Of a stretch of 39,348 nt of DNA, positions 24,837 through 32,905 are shown piece after piece. The translations under genes were made by a program, and so were the position numbers. Under the pieces are notes generated by a model, which did no database searches, was not told the origin of the DNA, and worked only from the letters and a program-made list of their open reading frames with translations. The stretch is from Bacteroidales bacterium (lineage in GTDB: Bacteria; Bacteroidota; Bacteroidia; Bacteroidales; UBA932), in assembly GCA_017615065.1 (NCBI GenBank), contig JAGAAY010000019.1:1-39348 (forward strand), read 5' to 3'. Each line of letters starts with the position of its first letter. Within the stretch, counting starts at the first letter, position 1.

Positions 24837-26462
24837 CTATTTCATATAAGTGTAACGATAGTCGGTGGGCGAAATCAGAGTCTCTTTAATCACTCTGGGG
24901 ATAATCCAGCGGATGAGGTTGAACTCGCCGCCGGCTTTGTCGTTGGTGCCGGAGGCACGGGCGCCGCCGAAGGGCTGGTTGCCCACAACCGCGCCGGTGG
25001 GTTTGTCGTTGATGTAGAAGTTGCCCGCGGCATACCTCAGCGCGTCGGTGATCTTCTCCACCGCAAGGCGGTCCTGGCCGAACACTGCGCCGGTGAGGCC
25101 ATACGGCGAAGTCTCGTCGCAGAGCTTCACGGCCTCATCGACCTTATCGTCATCGTATGGATATACAGTGAGCACGGGGCCGAAGATCTCCTCTTCCATA
25201 CTCTTGAAATGAGGATCCGTGGTCTCGATCACGGTAGGCTCCACGAAGTAGCCCACGCTCTTATCCCTCTTGCCGCCCAGGACGATTTTGGCGTCCGGCG
25301 ACTCCTCGGCATAGGTGAGATACCCGTTGATATTGTCCCACGAGGCCTCGTCGATAACCGCGTTGATGAAGCACGAATGGTCTCGCACATCGCCCATCTT
25401 CACCTCGCCGGCGTACTTCTTCATAATCTCGAGAACCGACGGCCACAGGCTCTTGGGCACATACATGCGCGATGCCGCCGAGCACTTCTGGCCCTGGAAC
25501 TCGAACGCGCCGCAGAATGCCGCCGTTGCCACCGCCTTAGCGCAGGCCGATGGATGCACGAAAATGAAATCCTTGCCGCCGGTTTCGCCAACCAGACGGG
25601 GATAGCTCACGTACTTGCCCAGATTCTCGCCCGCCTGCCTCCAGAGGCTGTTGAACGTGCCGGTGCTGCCGGTGAAATGAATGCCGGAGAACCACTTGCT
25701 GGAAGTTGCAACCTTGCCGATGAGCGCGCCGCTGCCGGGCAGGAAATTAATCACGCCGTCGGGCAGGCCGGCCTCCTTGTAAAGCTTCATCAGATAGTAA
25801 TTGCTCAGTGTCGATGTCGTTGACGGCTTCCACAGGGCCACATTGCCCATGAGCACCGGCGTCATGCACAGATTCGATGCGATGGAAGTGAAATTGAACG
25901 GAGTAACCGCCAGCACGAAGCCCTCCAGGGGCCGATATTCCGTGTGGTTGATGTTCATATACCCGTCCTTGGGCTGCATTGCATAGATCTTGGACGCATA
26001 ATGCACGTTGTAGCGGAAGAAGTCGATGGTTTCGCAGGCACTGTCGATCTCCGCCTGATAGATGTTCTTGCTCTGGCCAAGCATGCAGGCCGCATTCATG
26101 ATGGGCCGATATTTGGTTGCCAGCAGTTCCGCCATTTTCATGACGATGGCGGCGCGGGTTGTCCAGGGAGTCCTGCTCCACACCTTGTGGGCCTCCATGG
26201 CCGCGTCGATTGCCATCTGCACTTCCTTCTCGCTCACCTTGTGGAAGGTGGCCAGCACGTGCTTGTGGTCGTGCGGGCAAACCACCTTGCCGGTATTGCC
26301 GGTGCGGATTTCCTTACCGCCGATGATGATGGGGATGTCCAGGACTGTGTTCCACTGCCGGTCCAGCTCCGCATCCAGGGCGATGCGCTCCGGAGAGCCT
26401 TCCAGATAAGCTTTCACAGGCTCGTTGGCCGGAACAGGGAAATTGATGATTGCGTTGTTCAT
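24837..26462 (-). CDS. pruA: L-glutamate gamma-semialdehyde (1-pyrroline-5-carboxylate) dehydrogenase
   Basis: A 541-residue NAD-dependent aldehyde dehydrogenase of the P5C dehydrogenase type, which oxidises glutamate semialdehyde from proline or hydroxyproline/ornithine breakdown to glutamate. Motifs: VTPFNFTSIASNL cofactor region, FTGSTGTFN, ETGGKD with the catalytic Glu, FEFQGQKCSAASR with the catalytic Cys, and EIFGPVLTVYPYDD. Length fits the single-function enzyme rather than PutA. A promoter box TAAATTTG at 26507-26514 lies about 45 bases upstream in a bidirectional block shared with the B12 riboswitch. Downstream is the one-chain flavoprotein rather than a classical proline dehydrogenase, which suggests that protein performs the first oxidation step. 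Confidence 0.95.
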   Translation of the reverse strand: MNNAIINFPVPANEPVKAYLEGSPERIALDAELDRQWNTVLDIPIIIGGKEIRTGNTGKVVCPHDHKHVLATFHKVSEKEVQMAIDAAMEAHKVWSRTPWTTRAAIVMKMAELLATKYRPIMNAACMLGQSKNIYQAEIDSACETIDFFRYNVHYASKIYAMQPKDGYMNINHTEYRPLEGFVLAVTPFNFTSIASNLCMTPVLMGNVALWKPSTTSTLSNYYLMKLYKEAGLPDGVINFLPGSGALIGKVATSSKWFSGIHFTGSTGTFNSLWRQAGENLGKYVSYPRLVGETGGKDFIFVHPSACAKAVATAAFCGAFEFQGQKCSAASRMYVPKSLWPSVLEIMKKYAGEVKMGDVRDHSCFINAVIDEASWDNINGYLTYAEESPDAKIVLGGKRDKSVGYFVEPTVIETTDPHFKSMEEEIFGPVLTVYPYDDDKVDEAVKLCDETSPYGLTGAVFGQDRLAVEKITDALRYAAGNFYINDKPTGAVVGNQPFGGARASGTNDKAGGEFNLIRWIIPRVIKETLISPTDYRYTYMK

Positions 26463-26506
26463 AGTGGTTATTAATTATAATTGGTTTATACTCTAAGCAT
26501 ATCACG

Positions 26507-26534
26507 CAAATTTACCTTTTTTTATGTAAATTTG
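26507..26534. promoter_or_regulatory. Compact bidirectional promoter between pruA and the B12 uptake unit
   Basis: Outward-facing boxes TAAATTTG on the minus strand (26507-26514, pruA) and TAAATTTG on the plus strand (26527-26534, riboswitch) flank a 12-base T-rich centre. The spacing is identical to the block at 16890-16917. The two polymerases could not occupy it at once. Confidence 0.65.
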
Positions 26535-26544
26535 CAACGGATTA

Positions 26545-26690
26545 TGGCGCTTTTATGCATGAGGGGAAACCCGGTGGAAATCCGGGGCTGTGCCCGCAAC
26601 TGTAACCCTCCCGGAGGGGAGTCAGAATACCTGCCATAGTCAAGTTGGGCATGTGGACTCGGGGACAAGTCCTGGCCGAAACGTAAATTC
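26545..26690 (+). ncRNA. Cobalamin (B12) riboswitch controlling btuG-btuB
   Basis: The leader contains the family core GGGAAACCCGGTGGAAATCC, then GGCTGTGCCCGCAACTGTAA, and the B12-box-like GTCAGAATACCTGCC at about 26621-26635. A small hairpin (GGAC...GTCC, about 26655-26672) lies between the aptamer and the btuG start and may belong to the expression platform. Transcription should begin about 26538 from the TAAATTTG box. Boundaries are approximate. Confidence 0.92.
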
Positions 26691-26699
26691 TTATCTATC

Positions 26700-27872
26700 A
26701 TGAAAAAAGCATCATTGCTTTTGCTGGCGGCCGCATTGTGTCTGTGCGCCTGCCAACCATCTGGCGAGGAAAACGACAAAGACAAAACTCTTACAGGGGA
26801 AAAAGTACCGGTTGACGTCGACCTGCACGGCGTGAACAAGGTATTCCTGCTGAACGAAGGCCAGATGGGCTCCAACAACGCCACGCTGGATTTCCTGCGC
26901 CTGGCCGACGGCAACTACATCACCGGGGCCTTCAAAAAGATGAACCCCGATGAGGGCGGCGGCCTGGGAGACGTCGGCAACGACATCGCCATTAAAGGGA
27001 ACGAAGCCTGGATCGTAGTGAACAACTCCGGCATTGTAGAGGTGATATCGGCCCGGGATGAAACCCATATCGCCGCCATCCCCGTTCCCACACCAAGAAA
27101 CATCGCCTTCGACGACAAATACGCATACGTAAGCTCATGGGCGGGCGCTTATGTCACAGGCAGCTACGACGAAAGCTTCAATTACGTCATAACCGACTCC
27201 AAAAACCCAAAAGGACAGGTCTACCGAATCGACCTCAAGACAAAGAAGGTCGACGGTAGCGTCGAAGTCGGCTACCAGCCGGAAGGCCTCGCATACTATG
27301 AAGGTAAACTGTACGTAGCCAATTCGGGTGGCGTTTCCTGCCAGCTTCCTCCGGACTATGCATACGACAATACCGTGAGCGTCATAGACTGCGCAAGTTT
27401 CAAGGTGGAGCACACCATTGCGGTCGCCCCCAACCTAAAGAGCGTATTCGCATCCACCGACGGCCGCATCTACGTCACCACCATGGGCAACTACTATGAC
27501 GTACATTCCGGTCTCTACGTCATCGAAGGAACCAAAGCCGGGAAAGTGGCCGATTATGTGAGCGTCGCGTCAATCTGTGCCGATGTCGTCTTCTGCATCG
27601 GCGCCGAAAACGAATTTGACTGGAATAGCCCCGGCGAGTATTTCGCCTGGAGCTGCAAGGCAGGAAAGCAAACCTTCCATAATTTCAATTTCCAGGGCAT
27701 TGTAAAGCCTTACGGCCTGCTGGTCCCTGATTCTGCCGATTTTACTGCCGACGTATTCATTGCCGACGCCGGCGACTACTTCAATCCCGGGACTCTGCAC
27801 TACTATCGCGGCGTCGAGCACAAGTGGTCCGTGACCACCGGCGTCTGCCCCGCCCATTTCGCCATCTGGTGA
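26700..27872 (+). CDS. btuG: BtuG-like surface lipoprotein (B12-binding beta-propeller)
   Basis: A 390-residue lipoprotein (lipobox CACQ) with a YncE/DUF5074-like beta-propeller. The stretch VFLLNEGQMGSNNATLDF, GDVGNDIAIKGNEAWIVVNNSG and repeated blade patterns such as YVSSWAGAYV and YVANSGG match the Bacteroidetes BtuG type, which captures cobalamin at the cell surface with very high affinity and caps the BtuB transporter. It directly follows a cobalamin riboswitch and overlaps btuB by four bases (GTGA), so low B12 should switch on both together. The assignment rests on family resemblance plus riboswitch and btuB context. No BtuF/C/D transport genes are present here. Confidence 0.85.
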   Translation: MKKASLLLLAAALCLCACQPSGEENDKDKTLTGEKVPVDVDLHGVNKVFLLNEGQMGSNNATLDFLRLADGNYITGAFKKMNPDEGGGLGDVGNDIAIKGNEAWIVVNNSGIVEVISARDETHIAAIPVPTPRNIAFDDKYAYVSSWAGAYVTGSYDESFNYVITDSKNPKGQVYRIDLKTKKVDGSVEVGYQPEGLAYYEGKLYVANSGGVSCQLPPDYAYDNTVSVIDCASFKVEHTIAVAPNLKSVFASTDGRIYVTTMGNYYDVHSGLYVIEGTKAGKVADYVSVASICADVVFCIGAENEFDWNSPGEYFAWSCKAGKQTFHNFNFQGIVKPYGLLVPDSADFTADVFIADAGDYFNPGTLHYYRGVEHKWSVTTGVCPAHFAIW

Positions 27873-29809
27873 TCAGTATTGCACTTACCGCGCTGTTGTT
27901 GATTCAGCAACCCGACACCCTGGCGGGCGTTACCGTTACCGCCGACAGGGTGTTGCCGGTGCTGAAGCCCGTGGAGGAGGTGTTTTTGCCCGCGATCAAG
28001 GCGCCACCCGTTCAGGTGGCGGACGTGCTGCGGCGCTTCACGGGTATTCAGGTAAAGGACTACGGCGGCGCCGGCGGGCTCAAGACCGTGAACGTGCGCA
28101 GCCTGGGCAGCGAGCACGTGGGCATTTTCATGGACGGCATCCAGATCGACAACGCGCAGAACATGCAGGTGGATCTGGGCCGGTTCTCCACGGACGCTAT
28201 TGGCTCGGTGTCGCTGTACAACGGGAACAAGGCGCGGCAGCTGCAAACCGCAAAGGAGTATGCGGCCGGGGCGGCGGTGTATCTGGAGAGTTTCAGGCCC
28301 GTTGCCGATGGCGGCGTGGCGCGGCTGCGCGGCGGCTCGTTCGAGACGGTGCAAAGCTCGCTGCAGCTGGACAAGGTGTTTGGCCGCGTGGCAGTTCGCG
28401 CGGCCGCCGAGTACCTGTACAGCGGAGGCCGGTACAAGTTCCCGTATTATGATACAACTCTTGTGCGTGAGAACGGCGATATCCGCTCGCTGCGGCTGGA
28501 CGGACAGGTGTTCGGGACGGTTCGCGGCGGCGAGTGGCGCATGCGGCTCTACAGCTACGGCTCCGAGCGGGGCTATCCAGGGCCTGTGATCCGGCGCGCC
28601 GCGGGTTTCCCGTTCAGCGCGGAGCGTCAGGCCGATCAGGACGCCTTCGTCCAGGGTTCCTGGAGGCAGGACTGGACATCGGCATACAGTACGGCGATGC
28701 GATTCAAGCTTGCCGATAACTACACCCATTACAACACCCACGCGGAGAAGAATCCCATGACGCTGCCTTATGATATTCATTACAGGCAGCGGTCCGCATA
28801 CGTCTCCCTGGCCCAGTCGCTTGTTTTGAGCGGCCCTTGGTCCGTGGATTTGGCCACCGACCTGCAGTACAATACTTTGGACAGCGATGTGGGGCAGTTT
28901 GTGTCGCCATGCCGCACCACGTTCAACGGCGCCCTGGCCACGCGCTACGCCCTGGAGCGGCTGCGCCTCGGCGCCCACCTGGCCTGGCTTGGCGCCTGGG
29001 ACACCTACGGCTCTCGCGCCGGCGGCTTCACCCGCGAGAACTCCTTCCGCAGCGCCTGGATGCCCTCCCTGAGCGTCTCCTGGCTCCCAACATCGGCCCT
29101 CGAACTCTCCGCCTTCGCCAAACGCACCTACCGCCTCCCCACCTTCAACGACCTCTACTACGCCATCATGGGCAACTCCGCCCTCATCCCCGAGAGCGCC
29201 ACGCAGTACTGCCTGTCCCTCCGGGCTTCGCCCTTGTCTTCTCGACCAAGGCCCTCTGGGCCGCGCGGAGAGATCTCAACCGAATTCCTCGCCTCCGCCT
29301 ACTACAACCGCGTCGCCAACAAGATCGTCGCTATCCCCACCGCGTCGCAGTTCCGGTGGACCATGCTCAACATCGGCATAGCGGACATCATCGGCCTTGA
29401 CCTTAAGGCCTCCGGAAGCTATCAGGCCGATGATTTTGCCGCCTCGGCCGCACTCCGCTACACCTTCCAGCAGGCTCTGGACCACTCCGACCCGGAGAGC
29501 CGCACCTACGGCAACCAGATCCCCTACATCCCCCTCCACAGCGGCTCCATCGACTTTTCCCTCGCCTGGCGCTCCTGGAACTTCATCTGGAACACCCTCC
29601 TCACCGGCCACCGCTGGTCCCGCACCGCCAACATCCCCGACTACTACCTTCCCCCCTGGAGCACTACGGATGTCTCTCTGGCGTATACAAAAAAATTGTT
29701 GACGCTTAGCCTGGGCGTCAACAATCTCTTCAACCACCGCTACCAGATCATCCAGGGCTACCCCATGCCCGGCACCAACGCCTTCCTCACCGTTACTCTG
29801 CACTTCTAG
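27869..29809 (+). CDS. btuB: TonB-dependent vitamin B12 receptor BtuB
   Basis: A 646-residue TonB-dependent receptor. The start is taken as GTG at 27869, which overlaps the btuG stop (GTGA) and places a signal peptide (ISIALTALLLIQQ) directly at the N-terminus; a longer GTG start at 27824 would add unlikely charged residues. After a TonB-box-like LAGVTVTADR comes the plug (VADVLRRFTGIQVKDYGGAGGLKTVNVRSLG, GIFMDGIQIDN, IGSVSLYNG) and a 22-strand-type barrel ending in FLTVTLHF. With btuG and the riboswitch this is the cobalamin transporter. Residues about 456-470 derive from a palindromic repeat (29235-29277), probably within an external loop. The gene ends one base before repeat copy C. Confidence 0.88.
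   Translation: MISIALTALLLIQQPDTLAGVTVTADRVLPVLKPVEEVFLPAIKAPPVQVADVLRRFTGIQVKDYGGAGGLKTVNVRSLGSEHVGIFMDGIQIDNAQNMQVDLGRFSTDAIGSVSLYNGNKARQLQTAKEYAAGAAVYLESFRPVADGGVARLRGGSFETVQSSLQLDKVFGRVAVRAAAEYLYSGGRYKFPYYDTTLVRENGDIRSLRLDGQVFGTVRGGEWRMRLYSYGSERGYPGPVIRRAAGFPFSAERQADQDAFVQGSWRQDWTSAYSTAMRFKLADNYTHYNTHAEKNPMTLPYDIHYRQRSAYVSLAQSLVLSGPWSVDLATDLQYNTLDSDVGQFVSPCRTTFNGALATRYALERLRLGAHLAWLGAWDTYGSRAGGFTRENSFRSAWMPSLSVSWLPTSALELSAFAKRTYRLPTFNDLYYAIMGNSALIPESATQYCLSLRASPLSSRPRPSGPRGEISTEFLASAYYNRVANKIVAIPTASQFRWTMLNIGIADIIGLDLKASGSYQADDFAASAALRYTFQQALDHSDPESRTYGNQIPYIPLHSGSIDFSLAWRSWNFIWNTLLTGHRWSRTANIPDYYLPPWSTTDVSLAYTKKLLTLSLGVNNLFNHRYQIIQGYPMPGTNAFLTVTLHF
29235..29277. repeat. In-frame palindromic repeat inside btuB (copy 4 of 6)
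   Basis: This copy, TGTCTTCTCGACCAAGGCCC ... CGCGCGGAGAGATCTC, matches the right half of the mutL copy and is read in another frame (SSRPRPSGPRGEIS). Confidence 0.75.
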
Positions 29810-29810
29810 C

Positions 29811-29916
29811 CTGGCGGCTATGTGATTGTCCCACAGGGAATTACATGTTTCCCGGTGCAAAAAAATTTGCACCGGGAAACAATGAACTCACTGTAACTCA
29901 ATGTGTTAGCCGCCAG
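29811..29916. repeat. 106-bp palindromic intergenic element, copy C
   Basis: Ends CTGGCGGC and GCCGCCAG; 34-bp core at 29847-29880 with GTTTCCCGGTGCAAA / TTTGCACCGGGAAAC and an AAAA loop. It lies one base after the btuB stop and five bases before the end of the convergent polysaccharide gene. Confidence 0.88.
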
Positions 29917-29921
29917 AAGCC

Positions 29922-31904
29922 CTACGCCTCTTCAGGCTTCTGCGCGTCCAGTTTCTCGTACTTGGAGTTGTTGGAGATGTATTCCGGAACGATTTCCTTC
30001 ATTTTGCGCACGGTGGCCATGTCGTCGAACTGCTTGGAGATGTCAACCAGGGCGTCGATGTCGCGGGATACTTCATCGTAGTTGTATTCACGCACCTGCG
30101 CAATGCGGATTTTTTCGTGGAAAGTGGGTTTGGTGCCCTCAAGTTCGTTCAGCACCTCTTCGTACAGCTTTTCACCCTCGCGGAGACCGGTGAATTCAAT
30201 CTTCACGTCCTTGGCGTTGGAAAGCTGGATCATGCGCTTGGCAAGATCGGCAATCTTCACGGGCTGGCCCATGTCGAACACGAAGATTTCGCCGCCGTTA
30301 CCCTTTGTGCCCGCCTCCAGGACCAGCTTGCAGGCCTCCGGAATGAGCATGAAGTAACGGACGATGCGCTCGTCGGTAACCGTCACGGGGCCGCCGTTCT
30401 TGATCTGCTCGCGGAAGAGCGGAATCACCGAACCGTTGCTGCCCAGCACGTTGCCGAAACGGGTGGTGACGAACTGCGTGTACTCCTTTTTCTTGCCGGT
30501 GGCGCGATAGTTCTCAATGGCGTCCAGCTTGAGTTTGCGGTCCAGGCTCTGCACATAGATTTCGCAGATGCGCTTGGAGCAGCCCATTACATTGGTGGGA
30601 TTCACCGCCTTGTCCGTGGAAATCATCACGAACTTCTTCACGCCATACCTGGCACTCAGATCGGCAATTACCTTGGTGCCGTAAACGTTGTTCAGGATGG
30701 CCTCGCTGGGGTTGTCTTCCATCATCGGCACATGCTTGTAGGCCGCGGCGTGGAAAACATACTCGGGCCTGAACGAGCTGAAGATATACTCCATGCGCGT
30801 CCGGCGGCTTATGCTTGTGACCACCACTTCGCAGGGCACATCCGGGAAATCCTTGGCCATCATCAGGCGCACGTCGTGCTGGGGCGTTTCCGCCTGGTCG
30901 ATCAGCATCATCGACGCCGGCTTGAACTTCGCGATCTGCTTCACTATTTCAAGGCCGATGGAGCCTGCCGATCCGGTTACCAGGATGCGCTTCCCGGTGA
31001 GGATCTCGCCCACCGATTTCATATCGACCCTGATCTCGCTGCGCGGAAGAAGGTCCTCAACGCTCACTTCCCGGAGCTGGACGTCTTCGCTGGAATCATC
31101 TGTGAGCTCGCCGTTATGCACCTTTGCCTCTTCGGCCTCGTGCGACATGAAAATCTTACATCCCGCGCCGATGATGATATCCTGAATCTTCTGATTCTCA
31201 CGGAATTCCTTCACCCGCAGGGGACTCACCAGAACGCCCTGGACGCGCTCTTTCTTAATGACGTGGGCGATGTCGTCGTCCAGCGAATACACCCTCACGC
31301 CCAGGAGCTTCATGTTCTTGATCCTGTGCTCGTGGGTGATGAATCCAACCAGCTCGAACTGAGCCGGGCTCTGCGACCGGATATTCTTTGCCAGGCCGAT
31401 GCCGCCGGTGAGCGCACCGTAAATGAGCACCCTCATCGAGTCTGAATCCGTATTGGCGGCATCGTACATCAGCTTCACCAGAACCCTCATCGCCCACATG
31501 AGCAGCATCGCGAAAAGGAAGACAAACACCGTGGAGAGTGGACTGATGGCCGATATTATCTCAATGTTCAGCAGATCACTGCCGATGGCAACCACCAGCG
31601 CCAGCGCCATCGACACAAGATTCGCGTATCCGATCTTGAGAAGGTCAACGAAGCTGGAGAACCTGAGCACGCCGGAATAAGTGCGGAAAATCCGCGCCCC
31701 AACCCAGCTTAGCACGGCATACAGCGCCGCCGAGAAAAACAGCGCCCTCCTGTGCTCAAATGCGATTTGGGTATTGTTGGCGACCCAATAAACGAATATG
31801 GCCGACAGGAATACGATAAGCGTATCCGCCAGTAATATAACCCAGTACGGAAGCACCTTCTTGCTGAAGTACCAGGTGGTAATTTTCTTTATAACATTAC
31901 TCAT
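29922..31904 (-). CDS. Membrane-bound NDP-sugar 4,6-dehydratase (CapD/FlaA1-like polysaccharide biosynthesis protein)
   Basis: A 660-residue protein with about four N-terminal transmembrane helices (residues about 15-125), a CoA-binding-like Rossmann region (LIYGALTGGIGLAKNI) and a large C-terminal extended SDR domain: GSAGSIGLEIVKQI nucleotide motif, HAAAYKHVPMMEDNP, STDKAVNPTNVMGCSKR with the S-M-K type active site of UDP-GlcNAc 4,6-dehydratases, then GEKLYEEVL. Members make UDP-4-keto-6-deoxy sugars for capsule, LPS or glycan initiation. It belongs functionally with the GDP-mannose and epimerase genes at 33-35 kb, but it is transcribed alone, divergent from the AlkD-like gene, from a TATATTTG box at 31932-31939. 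Confidence 0.92.
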   Translation of the reverse strand: MSNVIKKITTWYFSKKVLPYWVILLADTLIVFLSAIFVYWVANNTQIAFEHRRALFFSAALYAVLSWVGARIFRTYSGVLRFSSFVDLLKIGYANLVSMALALVVAIGSDLLNIEIISAISPLSTVFVFLFAMLLMWAMRVLVKLMYDAANTDSDSMRVLIYGALTGGIGLAKNIRSQSPAQFELVGFITHEHRIKNMKLLGVRVYSLDDDIAHVIKKERVQGVLVSPLRVKEFRENQKIQDIIIGAGCKIFMSHEAEEAKVHNGELTDDSSEDVQLREVSVEDLLPRSEIRVDMKSVGEILTGKRILVTGSAGSIGLEIVKQIAKFKPASMMLIDQAETPQHDVRLMMAKDFPDVPCEVVVTSISRRTRMEYIFSSFRPEYVFHAAAYKHVPMMEDNPSEAILNNVYGTKVIADLSARYGVKKFVMISTDKAVNPTNVMGCSKRICEIYVQSLDRKLKLDAIENYRATGKKKEYTQFVTTRFGNVLGSNGSVIPLFREQIKNGGPVTVTDERIVRYFMLIPEACKLVLEAGTKGNGGEIFVFDMGQPVKIADLAKRMIQLSNAKDVKIEFTGLREGEKLYEEVLNELEGTKPTFHEKIRIAQVREYNYDEVSRDIDALVDISKQFDDMATVRKMKEIVPEYISNNSKYEKLDAQKPEEA

Positions 31905-31931
31905 GTTGCTGAGTGTTACCTATGTGGAATG

Positions 31932-31939
31932 CAAATATA
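31932..31939 (-). promoter_or_regulatory. -7 box upstream of the 4,6-dehydratase gene
   Basis: The minus strand reads TATATTTG, 27 bases before the ATG at 31904. Confidence 0.55.
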
Positions 31940-31966
31940 AACAAACCTTTTCACATTTCAAATTTG

Positions 31967-31974
31967 TATCTTTG
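31967..31974 (+). promoter_or_regulatory. -7 box upstream of the AlkD-like gene
   Basis: TATCTTTG matches TAnnTTTG and lies 21 bases before the ATG at 31996. It marks the shorter start as correct, since upstream in-frame codons fall outside the transcript. Confidence 0.6.
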
Positions 31975-31995
31975 CATTGTCAAACCCCCAACGCC

Positions 31996-32751
31996 ATGAA
32001 CATCCTTCTGGAACAGATGCTTTCACATGCCGACCCATCCCAGGTTCCCGGGCTGGCGCGTTTCTTCAAAACCGGCCCCGGACAGTATGGGGAAGGGGAT
32101 AAGTTCCTTGGAATAAAGGTGCCCGTAACCCGGGCTGTGGTGAAGGAATGCTGGCGGAAAGTGGGCACGCCGTGGGATGGTAAGGGCGGCGCATCTTGGG
32201 ATGGCCGTAGCGGCTCATTTGATTTCCCCGAGCTGGAAGAGTGCATATGCTCCGAGTATCACGAAGTGCGCCTTGCCGCCCTGCTCACTTTGGTGGAGAT
32301 CTTCAAACACAATCGTGTTGGCCGGCAGGCCTGCATCGATTTCTACCTCTCCCATACGCAGTTCATCAACAATTGGGATTTGGTCGATCTCAGCTGCTAC
32401 CCCCTCCTGGGCGAATGGCTCCTGGATTCTCCCGACCGTTCGCTCCTTTACAACCTTGCCCGGAACGGCCGCACCATCTGGGAGCAGCGCATCGGCATCG
32501 TTAGCACCATGACGTTTATAAGGCACGGGCAGCTCGATGACACCTTTGCCATCGCCGACATCCTCCTCCACCACCCCCACGACCTCATCCACAAAGCCGT
32601 CGGCTGGCTCCTCCGCGAAGCCGGCAAACGCAACAAACCAGCCCTGGAAGCGTATCTTGCTCCCCGCTACGCCGTCATGCCCCGCACCATGCTCCGCTAC
32701 GCAATCGAAAAGTTCCCCGAGGTGGAGCGCCAACGCTACCTCGCCCGCTAA
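31996..32751 (+). CDS. AlkD-like DNA alkylation repair protein
   Basis: A 251-residue HEAT-like-repeat protein of the AlkD/DNA-alkylation-repair family, whose founding members remove bulky or N3/N7-alkylated purines without base flipping. Helical repeats are visible across the protein (FFKTGPGQYGEGDKFLGIKVPVTRAVVKE; HNRVGRQACIDFYLSHTQFINNWDLVDLSCYPLLGEWL; DLIHKAVGWLLREAGKRNKPALEAYL), including the family-typical NNWDLVD and KAVGWLLRE motifs. A short duplicated peptide (WDGKGGASWDGRSGS) in the N-terminal half looks like a small local expansion. The ATG at 31996 is set by the promoter box just upstream. It is monocistronic and convergent with the GDP-mannose gene, separated by repeat copy D. 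Confidence 0.88.
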   Translation: MNILLEQMLSHADPSQVPGLARFFKTGPGQYGEGDKFLGIKVPVTRAVVKECWRKVGTPWDGKGGASWDGRSGSFDFPELEECICSEYHEVRLAALLTLVEIFKHNRVGRQACIDFYLSHTQFINNWDLVDLSCYPLLGEWLLDSPDRSLLYNLARNGRTIWEQRIGIVSTMTFIRHGQLDDTFAIADILLHHPHDLIHKAVGWLLREAGKRNKPALEAYLAPRYAVMPRTMLRYAIEKFPEVERQRYLAR

Positions 32752-32775
32752 ACCGCCGCCTGCTCCTCCAACACG

Positions 32776-32881
32776 CTGGCGGCTATGTGTTTGTGCCACA
32801 GCGAGATACATGTTTCCCGGTGCAAAAAAATTTGCACCGGGAAACAATGAAGTCGCTGAGTATCAGCGTGTTGCCCGCCAG
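32776..32881. repeat. 106-bp palindromic intergenic element, copy D
   Basis: Ends CTGGCGGC and CCGCCAG; core at 32812-32845 identical in type to copy C (GTTTCCCGGTGC / GCACCGGGAAAC). It lies between convergent genes, 24 bases after the AlkD-like stop and 24 bases before the end of the mannose gene. Confidence 0.88.
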
Positions 32882-32905
32882 CCCGCGAAACGTGGCCGCC
32901 AAGTG

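Noticed and set aside
31798-31995. Upstream extension of the AlkD-like gene
   Set aside because: The extra part overlaps the divergent 4,6-dehydratase gene and lies before the TATCTTTG promoter box.
18755-32881. The 106-bp palindromes as a CRISPR array or ordinary terminators
   Set aside because: Copies are kilobases apart without spacer structure, and no T-run follows the stems, so neither reading fits.
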